Shown: positions 1-10,970 of the stretch, one piece after another
Position numbering within the stretch: the first letter of the stretch is position 1
How the letters are laid out: each line of letters opens with the position of its first letter
NCBI GenBank assembly: GCA_043228905.1
Contig: JBHGNT010000021.1
Coordinates: forward strand, 372,001 to 436,000
DNA from: Azolla caroliniana
Taxonomy: Eukaryota > Polypodiophyta
Reading direction: 5' to 3'
Length of the DNA stretch: 64,000 nucleotides
Notes under the pieces: model-generated
The model's input: only the letters and a program-made list of their open reading frames with translations
What the model was told of the DNA's origin: nothing
Database searches by the model: none
Made by a program: the position numbers and the translations under genes

Positions 1-680
1 TCCACTGCATAGAACCATGTTCTCTAGTTCTTCAAAACATGAGAATGTGAAGAAGAAGAAGGAAAAGGTTTGTAATTCCTCTTTTATATATGTACAATTA
101 CCATACATACATTTGTGTCCTCTTTAACATCTAAAGCAATTCCATAATATTTCTCTATCTTGTATTCTTTTTGTCCCCTTTCCCTTGTATGATCATTCTC
201 AATTCAAATACTAATGTCAATGTCCATGTTGTTGGAAGGTGTAGTAATGAAGTGTATAACAATTACTTAACAATAACATAATTAAATGATGTATTTCTAC
301 CTCCTCATTTAACTTTAATGCTTTATGTATTGCATTGAATCATTAGTGATCTCTTTAATGCTAGAAATAGGCTTACAACCTACTTAAGTACACATGGTTC
401 TCTTGCTAGTTTACATCTATGGCCTTTTGACCAACATATGAGCATGCCTATGGGTCAACAAATGCTATGGACGAATGTAGGCTAAAGAAAGAAATCAACA
501 ATTATACTAGATTTATATGGGAGGGGGATAGAGCTCAGGAATGGTTGAGATGGCATTATCTTCTACAATTGCATCTAGCATGGGTAGGAAGTTGAAGAAA
601 CAACGAAGAAAAGGGGGCATGCCTATCCAATTCCTAAAACATCGGATGTAGACTATAGTGGCATCCAACATACGATACAA
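1..680. other. intergenic, no gene recognised
   Basis: AT-rich sequence without a convincing gene. A short open stretch at the very start (ATG near position 17, Lys-rich, followed by a possible donor GTTTGT at about 69) could be the end of an exon cut by the window edge, but nothing supports it beyond the frame. Confidence 0.3.
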
Positions 681-975
681 CAGGATAGTCTAATGGAACC
701 ATGAAGATGTGTGACGATTGTTTACCTTGGTCACGAAAATGGCTTCAATTGTCTTTATGTGGTCCTTAAAACTGTGATGCAATAAGATCGTCCAATGGAA
801 CCGTTAGGATACATGAGTATCGTCTACCCTAGTTATAGAATGGTCACATGGTCTTTTCTTGGTCCCTAAACATGCAATGCAATAGGATCGCCCAATGCAA
901 CCATTAGGATGTTTGAGCCTTGTATTTCCTAGTTATAGAAATGGTCATGATGGCGTTTTCCTCGTCCCTAGATGA
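681..975. repeat. ~100-bp degenerate tandem repeat, 3 copies
   Basis: Three diverged copies start near 681, 780 and 880. Each contains a version of caataggatcg-cccaatgcaacc, then ttaggat, cctagttatagaaatggtca and a ggtccctaaa-like end. The spacing is about 100 bp. The copies differ by many substitutions and small indels, so the array is old. No coding function is seen. Confidence 0.7.
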
Positions 976-2480
976 GCTTCTTTCTAATATCATCAAGCAT
1001 GCACCCTTGAATCTTGTGGTTCTCGTCCAATATCTCAAAATGAGGCATGAGAGACTGATTTTAGAGAGTTGCCTCTATAGCTCATTAGTCATGTCCATCT
1101 CATCTTGGTATTTGGTTGCTTGTCAAATCATTGTCTCATTGACCCACTAGGGGAGGCAATATTGCTACTCAAGTTTGCCAATCCTCAAACATGTGTTGCT
1201 AATGTGGATTTTGGATTAGGCAACAATTTCACAACCACCAAGAATATCAAATCATGTGATTGTGTTGTGAAAGCCAATTATAACGATGCAAATACCAAGT
1301 GTTGGAGCAAGAAAACATTTGAAAAAGGAATTTGGTTTTAGTTGAAGAACCCTACTCAAATGAGACTATACACATAACAATCACGATGACCAAGAAACAT
1401 ATTGATTCCATGGACTAACAAAGTAACATAATTGTATTTATGGGTGACAACATCACCAACTCCCATGTTTTTTAAAGAGAAAAATGTTAAGCCTAAGAGA
1501 TTACCTCATTTAGGCCTTCTTCTTCTCATCATCGAAACATGTATAGTTCTATGCTTAAATTGTCAACATTACAAAAATAGCACACGCAAATGGTTCTTAG
1601 AGAATGTTCTAGGAAAGAGAAGGAATAATATTCTAGGAAAGTGTGAAACCTACTAAAATATTTAACCACTTTAGATCCATACCATAACAATTATCTACTC
1701 ACAAAACTCACTTGCAAAAATATATCAACATAAATGTGCTCCATAAATTCTATTTTCAAGCTAATACATGATTTGGGAACTCCCACAACAATGTTCTACA
1801 CTCAAAACTACTCCCTTGCAATATATCAATAGAAAGATCTTGAGAAAGTTCAATCAACACTAAACCCAAATCCCAAATCAATAGAAAGACATGCATTGCA
1901 AATTCCAAATCTATTGGAATATTCTTGGGTACAATCTTGCTTTATTTCCTAGCAACACTAACCCCCTTTTTTGTCAATCAACACTGACCCCAAATCCTTT
2001 CTCATGCAATGATGCTTTTGCACGTATTTAATATATATAGATAGATATGCCTCAAATATATTGCACAACAATGCTTTGAGCTTTAGCACATAACCTCTCA
2101 TTTCTAAAATGATAATTGTCTCTGGTTTATTTATTAATAAGGCCTTAGATTGCTTCTAAATGCAAGGCAATGCTATTTTTCCATGTGAGGTTTGTGGAGA
2201 ATGAATTCATAAAATCATTTTTGGAAAAAATAAAAAAAATAAATTCATAAAATCATTATTAGGAAAAAAGTGGCGGTGTTCATGATGTAAATAGTTAACA
2301 TGAAAGTTAAAATGATATGTAGAATAAATACTAAAATTTTTTTTTTTCATAATATATGATTCATTGTATGGTTAATGATATTAAGAAGCATTGTTTAATG
2401 AATAGCTAATTTTATTGTTATGATGCTGGTCCTTTGTATTGAACTTACCTATAACTGCATTTTTAATAGAATTTCATTAA
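976..2480. other. intergenic, nothing recognised
   Basis: AT-rich DNA. The short open frames here start at TTG or lack any family resemblance. A poly(T) run lies near 2337-2347. I see no gene, repeat array or element. Confidence 0.4.
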
Positions 2481-2489
2481 TTTACAGAT

Positions 2490-2832
2490 TGATACCAATT
2501 CTAATGAAATGAATGATGCCAAGACAATATTATTACAGATGTCTGAGGTTTATTTTCCAGAAAAGAACCGTTCCCACGACTGCCAAGGGAGGAAGCCACC
2601 TGTCCAAATTCAAGGCTTTATGCTTTATGAGCTAGACCATGTGGGTAGGTACATAGATATAGCATCAGTAAAGAGATCACAACTCACCACATCGGTAGCA
2701 GCGAAAATAATATTCATCTCTCTTAACAAGGCCAGATCCTTCACACACTTTGCAATTTCTTTGGGCAGCCTAAGGAAGAAAAACCTAGTTTCAGATGATA
2801 TTGACATCAATGCCAGCCACCACAATTCTTGA
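2490..2832. other. unidentified open stretch, possible gene relic
   Basis: A plus-strand frame of 107 codons and a minus-strand frame of 66 codons overlap here. The minus-strand peptide contains RLPKEIAKCVKDLALLREM, which reads like real helical protein. The plus-strand frame follows a possible splice acceptor (tttacag at about 2487). I do not recognise either. This could be an exon relic or chance. Confidence 0.15.
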
Positions 2833-3039
2833 AGAAAGAAAAGAAGGGGTTTAACAGCTTACAATTCTTTTGCTAAACTCAATGCCAGCTACAACAAAGG
2901 GAGTAATCCCAGCTGCAGATTAACAAAAGCACGAGTTATATATGCTCAATTAGTTTTACCAAAGAATCTCCAAATAGGGGAAAATGCTTGGTTTTAACAG
3001 TAAAACCCCAAATGAATTAATGTCACCTCATTCCAAAAT

Positions 3040-3172
3040 ACTACACAGTACTTAGATCTTTTATTTTTGTTTCAATATGGATAACACGAATTCGCCCATA
3101 TTTGTAAACGTGATTTGTATTAAACATCAGATTTGGCCTCTAATAGATGTTAATCTATCTTTCTTTCTTTCT
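3040..3172 (+). mobile_element. LINE 3' end, 5'-truncated copy
   Basis: The segment ends with atttggcctctaatagatg, ttaatctat and a short (CTTT)n tail at about 3158-3172. This is the same 3' signature as the intact LINE at 6.1-9.2 kb and the copies at 18.7 kb and 24.5 kb. Only the last hundred bases or so are recognisable. The 5' boundary is approximate. Confidence 0.6.
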
Positions 3173-3649
3173 CTGGTGAAAAATAGGAGACTATTACAGC
3201 AGAAGATATAGAGGCTTGTGTTTGTAGTGTGGTTAAAGCATGTATATGTAGTGCTACCTTTTTGCTCAGGTATTTATAGCTAGCTTTTTATTGAAGGTAG
3301 AAAATGCTTCATCAAGAAACAGTTTTTATTTTTATGTTTTAGCCACATATCTCCCACTTAATGTCATTTTTGCAATTCTTCCATACATTCTAAATTTGCC
3401 CTCTTTGTGTCACCTATATTTCTGTAAGGCCAACATAGGATCTACATGTAAACTTTGATTCTTGATTGGCTTCCTTAACATCTCAGCTAGGTTGTCTTTA
3501 GTATGGATTTTCTATATATCTACACATCCTCCCGCTTTCTCAAATACAAAGTGGTATTATACTCGTATGTGCTTTGTCTTCAAGTCCAATGTTGGATTCT
3601 TAGCCATGTGTCAAGTGCTCTAACCATCACAAAATAGAGGAATCTTCTC

Positions 3650-5262
3650 TTCTTTCTGCCTGAGCTCTTCCAATAGCATTGGCAACCAGATTGCCTCTCT
3701 TTGTTGGCTTTTGTAGCTCAACACACTCAGTCTCTGTCATAGAAATAGCCATGATAAACTACAGTTTCGAAAGCCAACTTGTGAATCCAACAAGAGTAAA
3801 CACATAACTTGTGATGGGGCTTACTTTTGGTCAACATCACCAGAATAATCAGAGATCAACATAGCCTCTGATAGTATAGTCTGAACCTCAATTACTCACA
3901 GCAGCATTTGAGGTACCCTTGACATATCTTAGTATCCTCTTTATAGTACATGGCGAAGACGATTGGATCATGTAAATCTCTTCAACTCCGGCATCTCAGT
4001 ACCTGTTAGAGAGCATATAAAGATTTGTTCAGCTTACAAAGCAAGTCCTCTTTTCGTTTCTCTTCAAAGTCTCGTTTTTGGAGCATGTAAATCTCTTAAA
4101 CTCCACGAAAAGTGCAATTTTCAGATCCAACTGCTCTATCTGTAAATCAAAATGTAGCACATTAGGAATGCCCAAACAGTTGTGCCGAACAATAGGAGAC
4201 AATATTTCATTGAAGCTGATATCTTCTTTCTAAACATATCCCGTCATCGTCAATCTTGCATGATACAACTCCATTTGATCATTTCCATCTCGTTTTTTAT
4301 CCTGTAGAACTATTTCTTCCTGATGGCCTTCCTCACTGTAGTGGAACAAGATCCCATGTCTTGTTTTTACGAAGAATTTCAATTTCTTCTTGCATTGCTG
4401 TTATCCACAAAGAAACTTCTTGGCTTTTTGTGGCTTCATGGAAAGTTGATGGTTCTCCATCCTCTGCTAATAGACAAAATGCAACACTTCCCTCTATAAT
4501 GTACTTTGAGTGCCAAGTTGGTTTTCTCCTCTCCCTAGTTGACCATCAAACTTCTGAAATTGCAAACTCAGCTTGCTCTCGTCCTTCATGCTCTGGTGCT
4601 GCTTCAGAAGAATCTTGAAATTCTTGTGAGAATGTTCAAACCTTGTTTCAACATGTGGCTAAGCCAATGATGCCCCATTATCATCGATTCATCTTAGAAC
4701 TTACCAATGAAATAGACATTTGTCCTTCTTGCTGCGTTTTACCTTAGTGCATGATAATTTGCAGCTACCTTTTCCACTTTCATCAATAGAATTTTTTCAG
4801 ACCCTTCAGATTTGATACCTCTTGGATGGTGCTAACTTTACCATCACGCACCCACAATTTGACGGTACAAATGCCATGAATATCCAAGGCACTATCTTCT
4901 CTAATGAAAAGATCCTCCTCAGATAGGTTCATGTTGGTGAACCATTCTCTCTAGGTCACATGTAATGTTGCTCCCGAGTCCATAAGTCAAGACTCAATGA
5001 ACCTTCTTTTTCCTTCAGTAACAGTTCTTTCCTCATTGTATAAAATTTTCCATCATCTTAATTTTTCTTACAAAACTTGAGCTTTTAACAACTTGGAACT
5101 TTTATCTTTGTCACCTGCATTCCTTTTGAGATTCCAACAGTCTCTTTTACAATGCACTTTCTTCCCAAAATTTCCTTTGTCCTTTTTGTTCTTCTTTAGA
5201 CAGCAACACTCTCTATCATAGTGCCTTTTCTTGCCACAATGATGAGACTAGATGTCGTAGGC
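3650..5262 (-). mobile_element. decayed Ty1/copia retrotransposon relic
   Basis: Reading the minus strand downward gives, in copia order, a gag-type zinc knuckle (about 5230-5130, CGKKxHYDREC-like), the protease start (about 4990, DSGAT-like followed by REWFT), the reverse transcriptase start (about 4210, EDISFNEILSPIV) and an RNase H stretch (about 3960-3720, KRILRYVKGTSNAAV then a GYVD-like motif). Frames shift repeatedly and many stop codons interrupt, and most of the integrase is missing. I could not delimit LTRs. It is a dead, internally deleted copy. Short plus-strand frames here, such as 4256-4618, are shadows of it. Confidence 0.8.
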
Positions 5263-5265
5263 ATA

Positions 5266-5560
5266 ACTGTAAGGACCCAATCTAACGCTAACTTTAATGG
5301 TTTAAGGGTAGGAGAAGTGGGAAACCAGTTATCCTAGGACTTGGGGACAAACCCATAAGGGCATATGACACATGGGAACACATGATGATTTGAGATCCAT
5401 AGGTATTGGGCTATGTAAAGAGCACTAGGTGTCCCCTTCATTGTGGCATTTTGAGATGTCGTTGAGACCCTATTGATGATGCTAAGCTCTCTTCTTCGGA
5501 TCCGTTGAACATAACTACCAATGTATAACATAAATAACATATTATCTCTATGTTGGGTTT
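5266..5560. repeat. dispersed repeat family, copy 1
   Basis: This stretch aligns by eye with 59640-59900. Shared blocks include tttaatgg...ggtagg, gtgggaaacca/gtgagaaacta, tcctaggacttgggg/tcctgagacttgagac and a gctaagctctctt/gccaagctctctt block followed by ttcggat/ttcagat. Spacing of the blocks is conserved. It may be LTR or other non-coding retroelement sequence. It is not obviously part of the adjacent copia relic. Confidence 0.5.
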
Positions 5561-5666
5561 CTCTCTCCTCCCCAACTCTAAAGCCTACAAACTATAACTT
5601 CTAGAAACTCTTAGAAAGCTTCTAAAATCGTGCAATAAGTAATAACATGGCACAATCTTATCTGTT

Positions 5667-6062
5667 TTATGCATTGAAATTCTGCAATTTCAGAAACGTT
5701 CCATCCACCGAAGGACTTTGTTTTATTATATTAAAGCCAATCACACAAAGATAGACCAAGTGAGTCCACTTATACAATGACGACCTAGATAGCAGTGTGG
5801 TAGAACAAAACAAAAGCCCACCTGCCGCACCCGCAATGACCTGCCATGTGACAAAATGATGGTCCTGCTCAGACACGCTCTGCAGCATGAGGGCAGCATC
5901 GGGCGGAGCTGGCATCATCGAAACAGCATGGCCACGGCCTTCTGATCTCCTCTTGCATGAACTCTCGCGGGACAACGGAAAACAAAAGCGACCAGGAGTG
6001 GTTGCACAGGAGGACAAAGAAGAAGTTCCCATCGCCATCGCCATCGCCATCGCCATCGCCAT
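5667..6062 (-). CDS. candidate first exon of a plastid-targeted protein
   Basis: An open frame of 131 codons runs from the first ATG at 6062. Its N-terminus is a Met-Ala repeat made by a (CGATGG)n hexanucleotide, followed by a Ser/Thr/Arg-rich, acid-poor stretch typical of a chloroplast transit peptide. A conserved-looking block SVSEQDHHFVTWQVIAGAAG follows and resembles the start of a membrane segment. CAG|GTGGGC inside this block, at about 5820, could be a splice donor, so the C-terminal part as translated may be intron. I could not find the next exon on the minus strand toward 5266, where repeats take over. The gene may be broken by insertions. The family is not firmly recognised. Confidence 0.35.
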   Translation of the reverse strand: MAMAMAMAMAMGTSSLSSCATTPGRFCFPLSRESSCKRRSEGRGHAVSMMPAPPDAALMLQSVSEQDHHFVTWQVIAGAAGGLLFCSTTLLSRSSLYKWTHLVYLCVIGFNIIKQSPSVDGTFLKLQNFNA

Positions 6063-6063
6063 C
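6032..6063. repeat. (CATCGC)n hexanucleotide microsatellite
   Basis: About five perfect units. Read on the minus strand they encode alternating Met-Ala at the start of the candidate plastid protein. Confidence 0.9.
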
Positions 6064-6119
6064 GGTGTTGTGCGCGCGAGAGAAGGAGAAATCGCCACGT
6101 ATCAATCAATCAGAGCATA

Positions 6120-6143
6120 GCTAAACAGGAGAGAGAGAGAGAG

Positions 6144-6176
<33 letters not shown>

Positions 6177-9100
6177 TATTAACGTCTTCTAAGGCCAAAA
6201 TTGGCCTATGAGACAAATGGTGTACAACAAAAATGGGATATTTACCCATTCATCGAAAGTAAAAATAAAAATAAGATAAAATAGAGTTTAAGCTAAATAG
6301 TTCTAAGAAAACAACAAACATGTTCTATATAAAAAACATGTTCTACAATGAGAATGATTCTATACTAGGCCTAATTTCATTTCCATCCAAGTCTCTCGAA
6401 GAGAAGCGGGGGGTCAAAGGGTTGCCATGATGTGGATGTGGCCCGTGGTCCCCATGTAAGAGGTACCCCAACCATAGCTTCGAGTCAACGTAGCTCACGT
6501 TCCCTTATCTTCTTAATCTTTTCTACTCCACGTTGACTTGTGTTGAAGCCCAACATCCGAGGACGTTTGGTTGCTCTTTGTATTTCTGCTTCCTCAAGGG
6601 AGAGGCCGAGCGGCATAAGTGTATCCACATTCATCGTCTCCCCATGTTCCTGAAAAATTACACTAGGTACATGTTGATGAGTAGTAAAAGGGTTATGATT
6701 AACACTTTGTAATTTATCCTCCCTATGTTGTTTTAGCTCTAAGATATACCTACCTAGTCTCTTTACACTCGGGGTATCTAATAGTTTGGAGAGGGTGGGA
6801 GAGGGTCCTAGTATGTCTTGGTATTCCGCCCGTATCTCGGCATAAGTTGGGCACTTGCATGTGAAGTGATACTCATCCTCTATCTCTATGTGGCATAACC
6901 TACATAGCCTTTCCTCTCTAGGGACTCTATTAGCTCGACCATTCTCAATCTCAAGTTGGTGAGATGATATCCTAAGTTGTCCAATGGCCACCCTTAGTGC
7001 ATTTGATAAGAAAGTATCTAGGTATCTTGGTCGTGTAATAAACCCTAACTTAGAGAAGTGCAAGAAGTGTTCCTTATAGTACACCATTTTAGATGGGAGT
7101 GGCTCTCGTGGGGTGATCCATTTGTATCGAGTGTAGATTTGCCATATTTCTTGGCGTATCACTTTATTACGATCTTCACGAGAGATTAAAGTTTGATCAG
7201 TCCCATGGTTGTACTTAAGGGGAGGTAGGTTATTAATGTCTATGCCATTTGCAAATAACCAACTCACCACAATGCTATACCAAGAGTTGGTGTCTCCAGA
7301 CACATGTAAGGATCGGGATGCCTCAAAGGCTCGACGGGATATCCTATCTTGTGGTTGACTATGTATCCGATGAATAAAAGCTACCACTTGAAAGAGTGCT
7401 TCTACTAACATCGGGGGTAGGCTAAACTCCGCTCTAATAATGTCATGTGGTACTGTCGATTTGCTTCGGAGTTGACGTGATAACATCGCCACTAAAGGTC
7501 TCTCCAATTGCGTCCACATGAAAGATGGTAGACCTGGAGCCCATACTACTGATGCATACATGAGGGACGGGGTCACTAATGAGTCGAAAAGCCATCCCTT
7601 AGTCCGTGGCTCTTGAAAGTATGCTTGGTGGCATTGTCTCTCTAAGAGTGAGAGGGATGCATATCCTCTCGTTAGCCTATCTTTGGCTGCCTGGGTCATC
7701 GAGAATTTACCTGAGCGAGCACTAAAAGTGACTCCCAAGTATACATAAGATCCCACCACCTCAACTAGTTTATGAGAGAGGATGAGGTGACATTTACTCC
7801 TAACTCTGGACGATGTATGAAAGATAAGGGCTTTAGTTTTCGCTAGATTCACTACCAGTCCTCGTTGTGTACAAAAGTCATCTAGGCCATTAAGATGCTT
7901 TTGTAGGTCGTGTTCCGACTCCGAGAGCAAGACAATGTCGTCTGCGTAGAGTAAGAGACTAACTTGCGTATCCCCAATAGCCACTCCTTTGCCTCCCTTA
8001 CGAGCAATAAAATCAGTGATCTCATCAATGTAGATCCCAAAAAGAGTCGGTGATAGGGGGCAACCCTGTTTTACACCAATGGTGCTAGTGAAACAATCGG
8101 ATAGGCCACCTGGGCATCTTACGCGCCCATAGACTTGCTCATATAGGGCATAAATGGCCCAAATCATGTCATTTGGTATCTCCAAGCTCTTAAGTCTATC
8201 AAACAACCTCTCCCTAGGAACTGTATCAAAGGCTTTGCGAAAGTCCACAAAGCAACAATATAGTTTCTTCTTACGAGCCTTTGTTTGGTCAATTAAGCAC
8301 CTAAGTGTGAAGATGTGGTCAATAGTGGAGAAGGCTCGTCTAAAGCTAGCCTGCTCAGGTGCTCGAAGACTTAATGTTTCCATATAATCACTGAGCTCCG
8401 CTTCCATTACTGCACCATATAGTTTAGCAAGCGTATGACCTATCATAATGGTCCTATATGTATTTGGGTCCATTGGGTCCCCTCCTTTATGTATAGGGGC
8501 CACAGTGTTCGTGGCCCATTGTGGTGGAAAACCCTCGGCGAGGGCGCGGTTGAAGATTAGAGTGAGAAGGGGAGCTAGGCACTCTCGAGCATATATGATG
8601 TGCTCGGCTCGCAATCCTGTGTGGTCCATGGATTTCCTATGTTGTAATTTTTTTATGACCTTCGTGACCCTAGAGGTCGTGAAAAGTGTCCCCATGGTAG
8701 GTCGAGGTGTGGAGGGCATTGGAATGGGTGGTTGGTTCGGGACATGGTAGAGTCTCTCGGTATATGTGTGCCAAATATTGGGATCCTCGATGGGTGTTTG
8801 TGGTCTCGGTTCCCGTAGTCTCTTCCATGCAAGGGCACAATCCCTACTCATGAGCATATGGTAGAGTTCCCAATATTGAGATGCTTCCCAAGCTCGTCTT
8901 TTACGACGTGTCATCTTGCGCATCTCTTTGCGAGCCTGTACTAAGGAGATAGTACCACTGAGTCGCGATACTTTAAGTTGTCTATACAACTCTCTACAAT
9001 CCTCGTCATACCACTTGTTTTGTGGCATAGACCCTATTCTACTATGATTGGAGTCTTTCGTGTATGGGAAGCTACTAGTGGCGGCTGAGTGAAGGATGTG

Positions 9101-9242
9101 TGTGAGTTCTGTAATGAGGTTCTCTAAAGGCAAGGAAGAATCAAACGAGGAAAGATGGGCTTGAACATGTCGAGAGTAGATGTCCGCGAGCTCATGCGTG
9201 AAATGTATTATAGTGTGATGGAGAGAGAGAGAGAGAGAGAGC
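6120..9242 (-). mobile_element. LINE retrotransposon, 5'-truncated, with intact RT ORF
   Basis: The element runs on the minus strand from about 9220 to a (CTTT)n tail at 6147-6175. Its 3' UTR (6484 down to about 6180) ends in an inverted repeat built on AGGCCAA/TTGGCCT, then GACGTTAATATA, then the tail. Both flanks are (GA)n: about 6130-6146 beyond the tail and 9220-9241 at the 5' end. This suggests insertion into a GA microsatellite, with the target duplication made of GA units. The apurinic endonuclease domain expected upstream is absent, so the copy is 5'-truncated. Confidence 0.9.
6485..9220 (-). CDS. LINE ORF2-type reverse transcriptase, 5'-partial
   Basis: The open frame is about 880-910 codons with no internal stop. 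It encodes a non-LTR reverse transcriptase that would copy element RNA at a nicked target site. Motifs in order are the linker NKWYDEDCRELY, the fingers region TLAKLYGAVMEAEL, palm motif FVDFRKAFDTV, GVKQGCPLSPTLFG, and the catalytic LLLYADDIVLL. A thumb region follows, then a C-terminal CRLCHIE...YHFTCKCPTY zinc-binding-like motif. There is no RNase H domain. The first in-frame ATG is not near the start: the frame is open through 9262 into the GA repeat, so the true N-terminus with endonuclease is missing. The intact frame suggests a fairly recent insertion. The clade is not assigned. Confidence 0.93.
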   Translation of the reverse strand, partial: HHTIIHFTHELADIYSRHVQAHLSSFDSSLPLENLITELTHILHSAATSSFPYTKDSNHSRIGSMPQNKWYDEDCRELYRQLKVSRLSGTISLVQARKEMRKMTRRKRRAWEASQYWELYHMLMSRDCALAWKRLREPRPQTPIEDPNIWHTYTERLYHVPNQPPIPMPSTPRPTMGTLFTTSRVTKVIKKLQHRKSMDHTGLRAEHIIYARECLAPLLTLIFNRALAEGFPPQWATNTVAPIHKGGDPMDPNTYRTIMIGHTLAKLYGAVMEAELSDYMETLSLRAPEQASFRRAFSTIDHIFTLRCLIDQTKARKKKLYCCFVDFRKAFDTVPRERLFDRLKSLEIPNDMIWAIYALYEQVYGRVRCPGGLSDCFTSTIGVKQGCPLSPTLFGIYIDEITDFIARKGGKGVAIGDTQVSLLLYADDIVLLSESEHDLQKHLNGLDDFCTQRGLVVNLAKTKALIFHTSSRVRSKCHLILSHKLVEVVGSYVYLGVTFSARSGKFSMTQAAKDRLTRGYASLSLLERQCHQAYFQEPRTKGWLFDSLVTPSLMYASVVWAPGLPSFMWTQLERPLVAMLSRQLRSKSTVPHDIIRAEFSLPPMLVEALFQVVAFIHRIHSQPQDRISRRAFEASRSLHVSGDTNSWYSIVVSWLFANGIDINNLPPLKYNHGTDQTLISREDRNKVIRQEIWQIYTRYKWITPREPLPSKMVYYKEHFLHFSKLGFITRPRYLDTFLSNALRVAIGQLRISSHQLEIENGRANRVPREERLCRLCHIEIEDEYHFTCKCPTYAEIRAEYQDILGPSPTLSKLLDTPSVKRLGRYILELKQHREDKLQSVNHNPFTTHQHVPSVIFQEHGETMNVDTLMPLGLSLEEAEIQRATKRPRMLGFNTSQRGVEKIKKIRERELR

Positions 9243-9430
9243 CGGATTCCCTTTTCCTTCCCTTATCAAAAAAGCATACGCAAAAGGACATACATACACA
9301 CATACATACATACATGATACATACATACATACATACATACATGATACATCAATGAGTAAATGTATATGTATGTATATGGATATGCATATATATGTATGCG
9401 TATGTATGTATGTATGTATGTATATACGTA
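9243..9430. repeat. (CATA)n / (TATG)n microsatellite block
   Basis: (CATA)n with small interruptions lies at about 9287-9350. (TATG)n/(TATA)-rich units follow at about 9360-9425. The two halves are roughly complementary and could fold into a long imperfect hairpin. The overlapping open frames here are repeat artefacts. Confidence 0.9.
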
Positions 9431-10766
9431 GACATGGAACCGTGTGCTCAAACTCAAAATCTTGTTTTTCTTCATCCACACATCATTCTCATGTGAAATC
9501 CACTCCTTGCAATTCTCCCCAGTGTGGCGCAACTCATTCCTTGTGCCGCAACTCCATAAAAATGAGTAAAAACTACTACTTTGATTGTTGTTGAACACGA
9601 GTTTCAACTAGTGAAAGTGGATGTCCTTCCGTTTTAGTGTCCATAGTAAAGATGCATGAATACCATGTCATCTAGCACATACAATGCTATATATGTAATA
9701 TGACACTAAAGGAGTTGCACATCACATGATGCTGTCTCTTGTAGCAATAGGTATTTCAGGTTGCTCGATTTCGAAATTCCATCTTTCTCTATATGATTTC
9801 GCTAACATGCATACCTATGATAGAATTCTAAATTTCTGTCACATATTCATAAGCTTGGAACTCCAACAGAATTCCTATGTAATTTTTTTGGGCAAACTTG
9901 CAAAAGGATATCAATGGTCCTAAAAACGTGGCTTGCTAAATTGTGGCCTACAAAATTAGTGAAATGTAACATAATTGAAATGAGCAAACCTACAAAAGGT
10001 AGACTGAGTTCAAACATTGTCCTTGTATCAATCCTTCATGCTTAAAAGGAAGACAAGAGTAAAAAAGGGTTAACTGCATAAAAGCGTTAATATCCTCATA
10101 TGATGTAAGGAGCATTGCACATGACCATTCAAAACTTTATAGCAACCCTCAAACTCTCCTGATAGATAGCACTTAGTTTGCAATATAGATCAAGTAACAC
10201 ATCAATCGGATATACATATGCTCCACAATGTTGAGCTATGCCTCCCCCATTTACATAAATCTCACAGAACTACATTCCGAAGTTAGGTTATAAGAGCAGA
10301 TTAGACATGCTTTAAACCAGTTCGAGCATCCTACCAATTGTTTCGTTCCGTCATGAACATTAATAACATACCTATTTGTCTGTCTCATTTGTGTAATTCA
10401 CGTATGTTTATCCATGTGGTTATCTAGGCAGAGAGCATAGTTGTATGCCTGAATGCATGTCTAAATTATATAATTCATAATGTAAAGAGAGAAGGATGTC
10501 CCTAGATATGGAAAAATATAAACAAAAGAAACACTTCTGATGTTGGACTAGTCATTTAGAACGAGGCAAGGATATACCCAACATCCAACCAAACATAAAA
10601 CAGAAATGCTTAAGAATAAAGTTATTGGCAAGGACTACGCTAAACAATTTGCATAAACAATAGACATCCATGTCCCAGCAAAGCAAAATGTATACAAAAA
10701 CCCCATTTCAATGTTTGTTTGAACGAAGTCATTTACAAAAGACAGAATGCTACACAACATTACAAA
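9431..10766. other. intergenic, nothing recognised
   Basis: AT-rich DNA between the LINE and the 3' flank of the small-protein gene. I see no coding frame with family resemblance. Confidence 0.4.
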
Positions 10767-10958
10767 ACCACACGATTCCATGGCATCATGCATGATACCA
10801 GATGCTATAAGTTTGTATAACTCCCGTAACATAACACGATTTGATGGCATTATCCATGACACCGCATGCTATATACACTTGCAACTCCCATAGAACCACA
10901 CGATTGGATGGCATCATGCATGATACCACACACTATACACTTGCAACTCCCATGTATC
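10767..10958. repeat. 64-bp tandem repeat, 3 copies
   Basis: The motif cacgatt..atggcatcatgcatgatacc...gctata...acttgcaactcccata starts at about 10771, 10835 and 10899, an exact 64-bp spacing. The copies share about 80-90% of positions by eye. The array ends just 3' of the stop codon of the minus-strand small-protein gene, so it probably lies in its 3' UTR. Confidence 0.8.
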
Positions 10959-10970
10959 CCTAGAGTGAAT

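Noticed and set aside
4256-4618. 120-codon plus-strand ORF
   Set aside because: It is the antisense shadow of the copia relic; the minus strand shows copia motifs in order.
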